Shown: one piece after another, positions 38,169 through 51,000 of the stretch
How the letters are laid out: every line of letters starts with the position of its first letter
Position numbering within the stretch: position 1 is the first letter of the stretch
Assembly: GCF_021155765.1 (NCBI RefSeq)
Contig: NC_060117.1
Span: forward strand, 461,001 to 525,000
Direction of reading: 5' to 3'
DNA: 64,000 nucleotides
Origin: Diprion similis
Taxonomy: Eukaryota > Arthropoda > Insecta > Hymenoptera > Diprionidae
Notes under the pieces: model-generated
The model's input: only the letters and a program-made list of their open reading frames with translations
What the model was told of the DNA's origin: nothing
Database searches by the model: none
Made by a program: the position numbers and the translations under genes

Positions 38169-40843
38169 TTGGTTCGTTTTCGGTGATTTAATTCTGTCTT
38201 CCCATCTTCTTTACTTTCTCTTACCCCTTGACCGTAGTATTATATTACTTTTGTACTACAGATATTATATACATATACATATATACATATATACATATAT
38301 ACATATATACATATATACATATATACATAGAGTTACGAGGTAACGATTCGTCGATGTAACGCCACGCGTAGGCGCGGCGAAAAGTCAAAGATCTGGGATA
38401 TGATGTCGAACGAGAGCTGCTCATCTCTTGATAGGCCTTAAATTGTTCGCTCAAATCTGCAAGGCTGTGGTCTTATGATTACGCGATTGTGCCGTAGAGA
38501 GAGATCGACGCAAAAATTATAGAAAATTTTGTACATAAGTGTAATGCCTGCCTACAACGCATAATCCCTAGTCTCGTCACGATGTTTAATAAAAATCGAT
38601 TCTGCATTTCAATCGCTTACACGCATGGTTGGATCTTCTTGTTTTATCGCTGTGCCCAGCGGTCGGTATACGATTGGTCGAATGTATGTCGTTGGCCAAC
38701 CTTCGACCTTTTACAATAACGACAAAACACCTCCTCCCGCTGCAGCTAGTCGGTCGATAAAATCTCCCGCTACTTCCTTTTCCTTAAATTTATGCATTTC
38801 AAATATAGCACCAGGCTGATCTGATAAAATGGTCAAGTTATTCTTATAACTTTTTTTTCGAGGAGTTACGACGATCTTGCTTCAGCGGAAAATGTTTCTT
38901 CTACATATAATTATATCTTTAATGAAATTACTTTCCAAAATTCGACGTATTCATTCTTTTGCTAAAAATCGAGCTCACCTTGCTGTAAAAATTCATTTAG
39001 TCGTAAGTCGTAAGTCGAAAATAATTTTTAGACGTTAATTATGCGAATTCGCGCAGAAACTCACAGATTTCCCCGAAGCTTTACAATACTTGTCCGTCTA
39101 TATTTATAAACTTTTTTGAGGACGGAGACACAGCTGAATATTGAATAAAACAGGTTAACAAATAAAAAAGTTCGTAATGTGACTTCGTGCTACAATAACA
39201 ACGGTCCATACTGATATATAGACCTGTTTAAGGATATTTTATGAAAGTGGTTACAGACTCTTACTCGACATCTGCTCAGAAGCAGTGAATATTTACACAA
39301 ACGGGTTTGACAAATTCGAAAAAGTGCCATACAAGTTTCGAATCTTTCGAGTTATCAACAAAAGTCGGTAACTGATGGTCATGACTTTGAAAACGTATAT
39401 TCTACACTTTTATACCGTCGGCGGTAGACATACTTTTTCAATATGTAAGCCGGAATATTTGAGGAATACGGACAGCTTGTTGATAAAAAATAAATGTATA
39501 ACATATCCGCTCCCAAAAGCAAGCTTATTTTCACAATCGTAACCTGTGACTCGGGAGAATTTCCAGAACCTGAAGCGATTAGTTCCAACAATGCGACCTA
39601 AGTCAATGTGATAATATAATTCTATGCGACTTGTGTTTACCTATATAAGATCCGAAAAACTTGATGCCGACTACTTTCGTATATTGAAAAATATGCTCCT
39701 GATGTTGATCGCGTCTCGTCGTGATTGACCGTGTACTATTAATCTATAGTGGCTTCTTTCGCATAAGAAATCTGCGTTAATCTTGAAATTTTAATGCGCA
39801 ACGGTAGCTGCGGATAATATGACGTAATCCGATATTGTTAAAATCCCACCGATAACCTGTTGACCTTTACGCACCGCCACGATCGAGCTGTAAGTGTCAG
39901 AGAATAATACTCTTTAGTTTCCTAGTACGAAAATTCAAGTTATTTATACGGCAAGTTCGAAAACAAAATTGCAACCCGCAGCTGGCCTTGAATACGATTG
40001 TATAAAGATTCGAATACTGCATGCGGTTTCATCGTCGACATTTCGTTATCTGTTTTATAAGGAAAATCATTCCACAGAGAGTACGTAAATGTGTAATTAT
40101 AGTCCGTGCAAGTCTGCGTGGAATGTGGTGAAAAGTAACGCGGAATAAATTCGCAACGCAATATGAGTTACAAGCATGGTACGTAATTCTCGCCACCTTC
40201 CGATGAGTCCTGGATAAACATGCGAAATGCGCCAAACTACGGCATGATAGATTTACGAAATCGAGAAATTATAATGCCAGGCGTCGGAGTAGCCGATACT
40301 GCGATGAGAATCTCGTTTGGTGGGGTATATAGCGCGACGGTCACCCAAGGTTAATTACGAGAGGATACGTGTAGTGGGATCATAGCTGCGTATGTATGGG
40401 CATGGTAACCACAATTATATACGTATTATAATCATATGCAGAATCGTACGGACAGTCATCGAGTCGAGGAAACTTGTCCTTAGTCTGTCTTTGTTGGTCG
40501 TATCACCGATGACGATACAGACGCGCTGTAGTTGAGGTCAACCGCTCCATCCCCATCCATCGAAACCTGGAATACCCCATCTCGAGCCAAGTTCTCGAAT
40601 TTAGCCGACAGTCTGCTGTTGAGAGTCCCACTGTCCTCATCGAAATGTGTCCCAGGTCTTGCCGTTCGTGAAAGACAAAAGCCGCCGGTGCAGCGTTGAT
40701 ATTTCTCTTCTACGACGAGCCGCGTACTCGACACTCAATCATATCACACTCATTATCAAATTAAAACATCGCGGCTAGTTGGTTGTTTAGCCTCGATCGG
40801 GATTTACCGGGTATTCTTTTTGCGACACATCGGCCAACTGCGG
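38169..40843. other. Spacer between the two CLIPB genes
   Basis: 3' UTR of the upstream protease, including an octamer repeat array, followed by 2.2 kb of AT-rich sequence without a supported exon. A minus frame at 40480-40734 has coding-like composition but no ATG and no good splice partners. Confidence 0.55.
38270..38330. repeat. (ATATATAC)n octamer array
   Basis: About seven tandem copies of an 8-base unit ATATATAC, 100 bases after the CLIPB stop, probably within the 3' UTR. Confidence 0.9.
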
Positions 40844-43392
40844 ATGATGCTGTTCTACTTGGGACTTATATTCCTTGCGATTTCGGGATCCAATGGACGT
40901 GAGTATGTTTTGAAAAACGAAAGCTGCAGGCGTTGGCTAACGGCAATTAACGTTACCTCAATAAATTTCGGACACGTGAGAATGGCTGTCTTCACATGTG
41001 ATAGCTACAAGTAATTACTTTCCAATAACAGGCGCGGTACTTAAGAGCGTCCTATCACTTGAAAATATTCCAATTCTATATATATACTTCACAGCGAGCT
41101 AACGTATAACACTGCTGAAAATGTTCGTGTGATAAAACATAAGATTTTATGAGGGAAAACAACGGTATAACTTGATACACGATTTATCTTGTAAGTCGGA
41201 GAAAAATGTATAAAAAATCACGTAATAAATTACAGAAGTACGAATCATCGAATATACTACTAGATCTGAAGTATGATAATATCTCAAATGTAGTATATCT
41301 GATGATTCGCGTGTTTGTGATTCATTACGTGATTTTTTACGTATTTTTATCGAATTTCCAAGATGAATCATGTAATAAATTACGAGTTGATTTCGGTCAT
41401 AACATTGTATGATTTAAGGCATGGTCATTTTTATAACACATATTCGTAACGCACAAACGCAACATTTATATGATCAATGCACTATAAATGGTGATGGCAC
41501 TAACGAAATAATTTTACCTGTACAAATAACATTTTTAGATATTATTAACGGTATGTACGATAATGGCGTTTACCAACAAAACCCGTTTCCTTGGAATGTA
41601 TATTCATAATCATGGAGTTGCCGAAATTTGTAGAGATATTTTTCGGAGTTTGTTACTTGAAATGGCGACGGAGAAAACTAGATTTTCACCCCGTAGTTCT
41701 TAATATTCACAAAACAATGAGTCGAATGCAAATTATTTTCCGGTTGGTTCATTTTTTTCAAATTCGTAAATTACCTCACAGCAGGTACATAACTATATGT
41801 CGAAATACTTGCTTGTCCATCTCTGCGATCACCCAGCTTCCGCAGAGTCAGACAAACACGATGCATGGGCAGAGGTGTTGATTTGATTGGGTTCTAGCGT
41901 ACTAACTACCCACACAATTTGTTAACAAATAATCATATGATAACAGATCGCGCATTGATGGACAACGCTGCCCTATCCATCTGCTATTTCTCTTGGCAGG
42001 GCAACGGCTTTTTATTTGACGTTTCAGAAAGGTTTTTTCCCTCAGAAGAACCATGCCAGACCGTCTCGGGTACCACAGGCGACTGCGTCAACATCAACCA
42101 TTGCGATCAGCTTCGGGAGCTGTTGAATCAACGCCGACCATTGCCAAGCTCAACCTTGAGTATTCTAAACAAATCCCAGTGTGGATTCGAGGGAAATCTG
42201 CCGAAGGTTTGCTGCCCACGGAACACGCAGGTATGCACGATATTATATAGGTATATACTACATGCCTGTATTCACAAACCCGCAAAAACGGTCGCGTCGC
42301 TCCAACGTCTACAACAATTGTACTCGTATGTTTAATGCTTGTAATTTTACAACGAATAGCCTGAACCGACGACGACGACGAACGTCCCAGACGTACCAGA
42401 TGTTAGTAACGAAATTCCACCGCCACCGGACGTCACGAATCATCCGAATCTGCGATTGCTCGACAACGTACGTTGCGGACCGATTACCGAGCCGAAAATC
42501 TTCGGGGGCAACAAAACTACGGTCTTTGAATTTCCGTGGATGGCATTGATCGGATACGACGTCGGGAAAAGAGATCCCGAGTTCAGGTGTGGAGGTTCCG
42601 TGATTTCCAAACGATACATCTTGACTGCCGCCCATTGCGTTACCGGTCTGAGTCCCCGGCTCCGGTTGGTGGGCGTCCGAATAGGTGAACACGACCTCAG
42701 CACAGAGCGTGACTGTGACATGGAGGAAGGGGTCGCAATCGCCTGCGCCGACAAGTATCAGGACTTTTTGGTCGAAAGGTCTTACCCCCATCCTGGATAC
42801 GTTGGGAAACAGGTACAAGCTCACGATATAGCGCTCATCAGAATTAACGGGGATGCTAATTTCCAACCGGCCAGCGTCCGGCCGATTTGTTTACCGATTG
42901 GGGAGGCCGCGAGGGTCCAGCGACCAAAGGTAAGCGGTCCTCTATATATTATAAAATAGGTAACCATACGCGTTCTGGAGTAATATTCTCTCTGCACGAT
43001 GCTACAGGTAAATGATTAATACAAATTATTTCCACCAGGTAATCGTTACTGGATGGGGTGCGACCGAGTCGGGTACCAGAAGTGAAAATCTGCTAAAGGT
43101 GAAGCTGCCGGTGGTGCCCCATTCCACGTGCGCCAAGTTTTACAAGAACTACACGATTGATATATCGTACAGGCAACTATGTGCTGGTGGTTCGAACGGA
43201 ATGGACTCCTGCTCAGGAGACAGCGGGGGTCCCATGCAATTTCCGGGATCATATATCAACGGCCAACCGAGATATATTCAGTACGGAATCGTTAGTTTTG
43301 GACCAAAGCGTTGCGGAATCGAAGGATTCCCCGGGGTCTACACGAGCGTCCCTTACTACATGGACTGGATCCTTGACACAATGACCGACTAA
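40844..43392 (+). CDS. CLIPB-type serine protease zymogen, second copy
   Basis: Exons 40844-40898, 42046-42230, 42360-42929 and 43039-43392 give 387 residues. A signal peptide covers about residues 1-18 (MMLFYLGLIFLAISG). The clip domain has Cys at 22, 32, 38, 64, 74 and 75 (PCQTVSG to KVCCP). A Pro-rich linker follows (NEIPPPPDV), then Cys118 and the activation site PK-IFGG after Lys125. The catalytic domain has ILTAAHC, HDIALI and GDSGGP, with Asp in MDSCSGDSGGP, so cleavage after Lys/Arg is expected. Activation after Lys rather than Arg differs from its neighbour. An alternative acceptor 18 bases upstream (exon start 42028) is also in frame and would add six residues; the 42046 site has the better pyrimidine tract. 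A role in haemolymph cascades (Toll or melanisation) is inferred from the family. Confidence 0.88.
41168..41386. repeat. Imperfect inverted repeat with about 95-base arms
   Basis: The segment about 41168-41262 is repeated in reverse complement, with scattered mismatches, at about 41290-41386, separated by a roughly 30-base loop. Shared blocks include AAAAAATCACGTAAT and CGAATCATC. Arms and loop together would fold into one long hairpin. It lies inside intron 1 of the second CLIPB gene. It resembles a small MITE, but I could not confirm target-site duplications or a superfamily. Boundaries are approximate. Confidence 0.7.
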
Positions 43393-44528
43393 TGTCGAAC
43401 ACCTTTTCTATGAGTAAACTGAAAGAAGCGCATAATTCCACGGTACGATTTGCAATCAGGTTGTACTATCTGAAAATGCATTTTTAGATGACGGTGGTTG
43501 CGGAGGGGAGGTATTTGTAAAAAATTCATGCGAATCATGTATAAGGCTCGGCCCTGCGTGGTAATAATGTGCAGTTAAATACTTTCCCTCTCTATGTTGC
43601 GACATGCATATACACAACATATCTATGGAATGCATAATACTTTTTGGCAATTGCAGCGAGCGCGTATTAACATTTGTACCCCGCTACGAGGTAATCCTTT
43701 ATAATCAGTTAACCCAATTAATTTGTTTACTTTATTATTATATTAATAAAACACTACTTCACAACTGTCAGTGTTTAAATCGTCAAAAATTATTATGAGG
43801 CAATGAACGGATGCCCTCGACTGCGTTAATAACACTTTAGAACACATGAGATTAAAGTCTTGAATCGCATTCAAAGACTTTCTAATTTTTATCCTTAAAA
43901 GTAGAAATATTAATAATTGTTTGCATGTGTGCAATGTATAATTTATTCGATTGAAGAGATTACAAGATTTGATAAGATTTTGTCAACAAGGACACTTGGT
44001 TCTTTTACGGTTGTTGAGACACTGTTGCAACAGATGTATTATACCTATAATAAGTGTGTGATTGAAATGTTTGTTAAAATTGCACTAAAGTGTAACGGTA
44101 GTGCTTTCAAAAGCGTAAAAGCATATTACCGGTGTTGGCGAGTGTAGTAGTTAAATAAGTAGTATGATTGCCGGAATTAGACAGCAGCAATGCTGCTGTA
44201 TGAATGTATTATGCTCCAGGGGGGGCGCGTCCCCCGACGGTGTCGTCAACAACCGGCGTGAAAAAGTTTGTAAAATATCTTGATGAATGACTACGATATT
44301 CAATATTTTGGCAGGGCTCGAATATGTTCTATATCCACGCTAAACTAAATTGCACAGAACCCTTTTCAGCAATTGACTCACCCGCGCAGTTTGAACGGGA
44401 CGCATTGTCCGTACACAAATTGAACACCGCCTGAGCCATAGTGCTCCTCCATTATTCATAGTGATTATACCTATACGTTTACTTAGCCTGTAGAGAATAT
44501 ACTCTCAAACTTTTGTATATATCTAGGT
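43393..44528. other. Convergent intergenic space
   Basis: Between the stop of the second CLIPB protease (plus) and the stop of FAM161 (minus). An AATAAA at 43745-43750 could end the protease transcript. AT-rich, with no supported gene. Confidence 0.6.
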
Positions 44529-47490
44529 CTATTTAGTCTTGAAACGCTCGACGCTATGATTGTCTTCACTTTCTGACGCGCACGCGTTATTCTCGTCGCT
44601 TGGAGTTGAATCGCTCGAATACCTCTCATACTTGTCATCGTTATCCTCAATAAGTTGCGCCGTTTCGTTTATAGAAACCTTCAAAGGACCCCTGTCACCT
44701 TTTTTCTTTGACAACCCGGATAATTTCACAGATTTCCTTGAATCCGACGATTTTGAGGAATCGCTGCTGGATACCGATGTTCCTGAGCTGGCGACTGAAC
44801 CGGAATTTGGTCTTGAACTACTCCTACTGCTGGAATAAGATTCGACGCTTCCTGAGTTAGGTCGTTTGGCTCTTTTTTTCGTAGTCTTGTTACTGGTACC
44901 AGCTGTTGCTCGGCGAAGCAGTGATGTTTGAAAATTCTGAAAGTATTCCTCCATCTTTATTTTTTAGCGTATCGTGGGATAGTTAGCGATAAATCCAAAC
45001 GAGTCAAGATTGATTGCCAAATTGAAATTTTCATGGGACCTACATGTTTCTTACATTCCTTGAAATCTCTCCAATTTTAATTCTTTTCATAAGCTTTTCT
45101 AGTAGCCTATGAAAGAATTCAACGTATAGTAATAAAAACAGGTAAACCTATCACTTAATTTCTCATCACGTAAACGTGAGATTCAGTGTGTGAAACTGCA
45201 GACAATCTTGACCCATGTGCTGTCAAGTTCTTTCCGTTACCTGCGAGTGTCGTTCAAACAAAGTTGGGATTTGTGTAACTCGACCAAGCATCATTTCCAT
45301 GTGAAGACGATGGCGTTCGGCTAGTTCTCGTGCCTCATCCCGGCGCAGAGAAGCCCTCAAAGCCAAATCTCTTTCATGTTCATGCCTTTGGGACGTAACG
45401 CCATATTAAATCAATAGATTTTACAGATTACGAACGCGGTTTTTGTCTTTCTCGGAATTCAATTATGTTCAAGTGGCATAGGGTACCTTGTAGCAGCTCT
45501 CAAGGCTCGCCAGGCAGGCCGGCGCCTCACGATGAACTCTTTGCTCTTTAAAAATTGTTCTCGACGTCTTTCTTCCATCCGTTCTTGAATTTCACGTTCC
45601 ATTTTCTCTCTGAATTATATAAGTGCACATGCACATCACCAATTATAATTTACAATTCAAAATATGTATAAATCAGCTATGCCATTTTAGCTGTTTACAT
45701 AAAGAATGCAATGTACCTGGAAGCTTGACATCTCAACACTGCTGCTAGGTTGATACCCTTCGTGGATAAGCTGGTGCTAGTCATGGCTGATCTAGACCTC
45801 TCAGAAGGCAAAGGTGTAACACTGGCTCCGGTAGATTCCCTTCCTTCGCATACTCGTTCAATCCCCAACTCCCGTGATAGACTAACAAAATCCTTATTTA
45901 CAGATTTCATCTGCTCCCGAGCAGCCATCGACGGAGGCAACGAAGATGATTTTAACAACTCTGAAGCCCGAACTTTCTTCCTCAAAGACCTGGAAGTGTT
46001 TGAATGAATCGCCATCAATTGTAGCTGGAGTATACGATTATTTCCAGTTCTGCATGATGAATATCACCTGTAAAGATCATCTTCTATCATTCGGTCGTAA
46101 ACATTGGTACTGAATAAATTTCTCGGCACAGGCCTTGCGCGAAATCTCTGAGCCAAACGTGAACCATTGGTCAAGGAGTTATTCCGACATAATTGCGGAC
46201 TTGAGCGAGTGAGAGCTCTCCGAGCGCATTCCAATCTGAATGGCCGGATCTGAGACATGAGACTCCAGGCACTTTCTTCCCGTACCATTCGACTTCTGAA
46301 AACCATTTGAAAATCATGATTAAAAGTACATGAAATTGACACCAATCTGAGAATACCTGATAATGGTGTATTTTACCTTTCTTCTTTCTCAGCGAGTAAC
46401 TTTTCGTACATCGGAAGTTTTGAAGTTAGAGGAACAGGCCTGGCATGACGCTTGGTCAGAGGATTCCGTTTTCCAGCTACATTCTTTGTTTCTCTCTCCT
46501 CAGCCTGCAGTTCAACCGCCGACATGTATTTTTCTGCTTCCTCTCTGGAATTGTTTATACCAAAAATATATTAAGCCACCTGTTGAGTATGGATCAATAA
46601 TAATTTGTGGCTCTTCCAGTGTCAAATAAAAAAAACTTCTTACCTGATGGTGAAATTGAAAGGCTTGGGTACAGTCGGGTGCCACTTTTTTGGACTATCT
46701 GGAGGAAGGCTTTTTGTTTCCATACTATCCCCTGCGTCACTCTCTACGCTTTCTCTACTTTTCGATTGACTCCAAGTGCTCCAGCTTTTGGTCGCTGAGT
46801 GAATTTCCCTGTTGCGCAAAGTCTTTGCATCTTTATCTTTACAGCTGGCGAATGAAAAATCTATCAGCTTTGATTGTTGGTTAATAAATAATTGGGAAGA
46901 AAATTTCAACTATCCCAATTTAGTTGTAATCCGTACCGATAAGTCAAAAGGTCTTGATCTTCAGCGAGCCCGGCAAACTTCCCAGATGAAAATGGTAATG
47001 GACTCTCGGTTCTTGATTCTTCAAAACTGCATTTCATCCCCTGCAAACTCAAATTGTTGTAGTCCGTGCACCAGTGTCTGATCTTCTTACATTCCAAGTC
47101 TGAAACAGTCTTGGGATAACCCACAATTTTTCCATTGTTTTCTTCAAGACAATTCTTCAGATTCTTGAGTAGCGTGCGTTGTTTCCGTTTCAAATAATCC
47201 AATTTCTGCTTGAATTGCTCATTAGTCAAATGATTGACGTCTCCGTAATCAGGTATGCTTTCTAAGAAGTCCATAAAACTCTCAAAATTCCCTCGAGGAA
47301 ACGATACGGACGACGCGTCCTCGTTGCTTCGATTGATGAAGTTTATTTTACAACTTTTGTCTGCGGATGTGTAATGTTTACTCTTCAGGACCTTAGGACG
47401 TTCGTACAACGGAGTTGGCTGCCTACTAAATGGATCTACCGGCATCTTTATGCAAGAGTGATTGAATGTAGTGCTCTGATGCTCCGACAT
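44529..47490 (-). CDS. FAM161: FAM161 family ciliary/centrosomal protein
   Basis: Eight minus-strand exons, 46937-47490, 46644-46844, 46377-46544, 46068-46295, 45717-45989, 45487-45609, 45241-45385 and 44529-44936, agree in phase and give 699 residues. The central part carries the family repeats of the type K/R-A-R-P-V-P (KRHARPVPLTSKLPMYEKLL and RFRARPVPRNLFSTNVYDRM), the 'PKPFNFTIREE' motif, a RASELLKSSSLPP block and a basic coiled-coil region (EREIQERMEERRREQFLKSK; IPTLFERHSQ). The C-terminus is a Ser-rich, acidic tail. Known: vertebrate FAM161A/B bind microtubules at the basal body/connecting cilium and inner centriole. In insects such proteins are expected in ciliated sensory neurons and sperm. 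The start is the first ATG (MSEHQSTT). It is head to head with COQ6. Confidence 0.85.
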
Positions 47491-47516
47491 TTCAGAACTC
47501 GCAGGCAACTCAACGC

Positions 47517-47792
47517 TTATACCTCTGCTACTTGGCTAATTAATGTTCGTGTAGACGTCGCCATGGAAACTGGGCCAGTGCATTGCATCCACCTTTCTAC
47601 GTCAAGCTGGAAAAGATTGCATATTTGATCAATAATATGGCTTGTAAATGTCGTCAAGACTATGAGTTTATGTTGAGATTTTAGGGCAGGGAAGTACTTA
47701 ATTGCGTGTATACCGATGAGAATCAATAAACATACTAAAAATGCGGGAAACCCCCTAAACGATACGGTCGATTCCATTTGTAATAAGTACAT
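47517..47792 (-). CDS. Possible upstream small membrane ORF of FAM161
   Basis: An ATG-started frame of 91 residues ends 26 bases before the FAM161 ATG on the same strand, in the only space available for the FAM161 5' leader. It begins MYLLQMESTVSFRGF and contains one hydrophobic stretch (FPAFLVCLLILIGIHAIKYF). It could be a separate small transmembrane protein in a dicistronic message, a long regulatory upstream ORF, or chance. A spliced version that removes part of it (donor near GGTATACAC, acceptor TTTTCCAG) is also possible. Family unknown. Confidence 0.3.
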   Translation of the reverse strand: MYLLQMESTVSFRGFPAFLVCLLILIGIHAIKYFPALKSQHKLIVLTTFTSHIIDQICNLFQLDVERWMQCTGPVSMATSTRTLISQVAEV

Positions 47793-48048
47793 TCTCTAGT
47801 TTCAAGTGCGTCGCTAACTTTGACCAGTCTATATCTTCAATTCCCGTAAGAACATCAAATTTACGGGAAGTTGAGCTGACAGATTCATACCTGACAGCTC
47901 GAATGCGTATTTATATTTGTGTGCGTTGGTATCATGTATGTCAACATGTCACATACATGATAGCCCGAACGTATTTCGTCTGCTCGATTCGTCGAAAATT
48001 CCCCCTTCTCTTCAGGTCACGTGATCCGGTGATCAGAGATAACCAAAG
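47793..48048. promoter_or_regulatory. Bidirectional FAM161 / COQ6 promoter with CACGTG box
   Basis: FAM161 (minus) and COQ6 (plus) have start codons 558 bases apart, so both promoters must lie in this short interval. GTCACGTGAT at 48016-48025 contains a perfect CACGTG 25 bases before the COQ6 ATG. It is close to the GTCACGTGAC consensus for bHLH-ZIP factors (USF, TFEB/MITF). No TATA box is seen, as is common for housekeeping bidirectional promoters. Confidence 0.5.
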
Positions 48049-51000
48049 ATGGCCGCCATTGCCGGCGTCATGTCCGTGTCGTCGGGTCGTGGTTTTGTCA
48101 CTTCTTTCTCAAACAAGTGCAAAGTATTTCTGCCCAATTCTTACTCACTACCCAGAAAATATTGCAACTCGACGAATCACAATGAGAAACATTATGACAT
48201 TGTTATTACTGGCGGCGGAATGGTGGGGACGACATTGGCCTGTGCGCTAGGTTAGGGTAATTGCTTATTACTTACTACCACCTGTGACAAAAACTGAATC
48301 CCTTTTAGACAAATTATCAGCAATCATTTGAGATATTCGTTCAACTAAGTGACAAAAGTTTCATTACACAGTATCAGTGGCTGACAGCTTTCCCATTGCT
48401 CAGCGTCCTTTGTGTTACAATAATTTTTGCATTTACATTATTCATAATTAGCTGTTTAAAATCCACCAAGGTGTTTTCTGATCGTTGAGAATCCTCCGAC
48501 ACGCGCTAATGCATGAGTACTATCCGCGCTGTCGATTAATTCATTTTGCTGACAAAGTATAATCTGGATTGAAGCTGACCATTAGTCTTCTGTTTCAGCC
48601 AACAACAGAATATTGGAGAATAAACGTATACTTCTACTCGAGAGTGGCCAAAGGCAGGATTACCAACTGCAGGATAAATATTCCAATCGAGTTGTTGCAT
48701 TAAACCAGCAGACTCGCACTCTCTTGTCAAGTATAGGAGCATGGCAACGGATAGAAGCAGTTCGCTGTACACCCGTAAAAAAAATGCAGGTATTAAAATG
48801 GTAGAATAGCTTTTATTTTATTTCATACAATCATCATTAGGTTCGAATTGAGAAATTGTTTACACTGTCTGTAGGACCATTCTTACTCTCTAATAATTCA
48901 ACAGGCATGTTAATATTAGTTGATATATAGGTGTGGGATGCCTGTTCCGATGCTATGATCACATTCAACGAGGATCATTTGGCAGACGAGTTGGCTTACA
49001 TAGTGGAAAATAATCTGCTTCTTCATGCCGTCAGCCAGCAACTCTCGAATAAAAATTCCGTGGATCTAATCTATGGCGCAAAAGCGGATGATATTTCACT
49101 ACCAACGACCCCGGGTCAAGATGCTGCGATAACTTTGCAAGATGGTCAACGATTCGGAACAAAGTTGTTGGTGAGTATTCATAGCCCATCCTGTAACTTA
49201 AACTTCACACAGCTAATCACTATCCGTTCTGATCCATTTCTTGGGCTATGAGTTCAACTTTTTTAGTCAACACGTCTAATTGCGTTCCCAATTTAGTCGA
49301 GCATTTCTTCAGGTCAGCAACTAATTCAGTAATCTGCTGCCTGCTATATTCGCTAGTCGATGGAAATCTCTGAAATTTGCTCATTCTTATGTCTCCTGCA
49401 CTCGTACTAATCAAGCTTTGATTTGACGGGTATCTGGGTACTCTGCTGCGAAGTTTTTTTTTGGCAACCAAGTGATATACAGCTTTTGCCAAGTCTCTTG
49501 GAAGACATTTATCTCGAGGATCATTAGGGCGAATGTTTACACCGCAGTGATGTGGGGGGTGCAACAATAAGGCTCCTTTCCGAAATATCCTTACTATTTT
49601 TATCGAGGTATAATCCAAGAGTCTTGAGAATAACAAACTTTCCAAGTGCGCCACCAGCTCAGCTCTTCTAATCAATCTCTCTAAGCCGGCACAGCGCTGC
49701 AGCTCTTGTATGTCAGAAACGGCCAGACCTACCAGTAAATTTGTCAAAATCACAGTGACCAATATAACGAAAACCAAGAACATGAGATGCATAGTAGCAC
49801 CACGCGCGATTGATTCATTCTCGCCACTCCAGAACATGTCTTCAAATTCCAATTCTCCCGACATCATTACTATTGTTTTTATCAATCCCACCCCTGGATT
49901 CGCGAATGACTTGTAGTCCTTATGAATCACTGTGAAACCTAACGAAAAACCGATTATTAAACAGGAATAGGCACCAAGGAATTTAAAAAAGTTTACCGCG
50001 ACTTGTGTGAACATTTGTATATAAAGGCCAAACATTGGAAATCGGCCAACGACTATCATGAGCTCAACCCAGACTAACGTAACACCTATCGCTGCGGCAT
50101 GTAAGGACCAGCTTTTATTCTGCCAGATTAAAACTATCGCAGAAATGATGATGACGCTCCACTGCAGCCAATTTTCCCAGCGTTTTGCATAACCCGTTAT
50201 GCCATGAGCTACTTGAAAAAGTTCTTTGCATGCTAGCGTACATGTGAATCCAAGTACAGGCCAGTAAAGGAATTTCTCCCACGTGACCAATTCCATGTAG
50301 AATGTTAAGAAAATGTAAATCGTAAATATGATCGCGAACAGGGAGTGAAAAACAAGGCTAAATACGAAGAATTTCCTGATACGTAACCACTTCAAGTGCA
50401 AGAAGCTTTCGCACAGCGGATGTTTCAAAATATGTCTCTGACCAGCTTCGATCAAACAAAGAAATAACTCTGCCTCTCCTCGGCCACCAGTCATCAGTGG
50501 TCTAAAATCCAGCTTCAACTCGCAATCTACATCGCCCAGTTCATGGTCGTGCAAAGAAATAGCCTGATCTAGGCGACCCACGTATTTTGGCAATACGTCG
50601 GGGGTTCTACGCACGATGAAACACAGTGCCGAAATTCCGCCCTTTGTGCGCGCTGTGACATCCGCACCTTTGGTCAGCAGCAGTGTAACCAGTGACGAAT
50701 TTTCGTTCAAAGCAGCTGTATGCAGCGGAGTATATCCGTACTTGTCAGGCTTGTTGACCAGAGCTCCCGCCTGCGGATGATTGAACACATCGATGATCAG
50801 TCAAATGCGATGAAAATACATTACGTAAGTAAGAATCGATGTATAAGGAAGTAGAATTACCTGGATTAACGCTTTCACCAATTCCCCACCCCTCATAGCT
50901 TTGGCGACGGCGGCATGCAGCGGTGTCCTACCGTCGCTGTCTTCCATATTTACGCTACTGCTAGCTTTAATCAGGAGATCCACCGTTTCTGCAGACTGGG

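Noticed and set aside
40480-40734. Minus frame with coding-like composition upstream of the second CLIPB gene
   Set aside because: It begins at GTG, not ATG, has no convincing acceptor or donor, and matches no family known to me.
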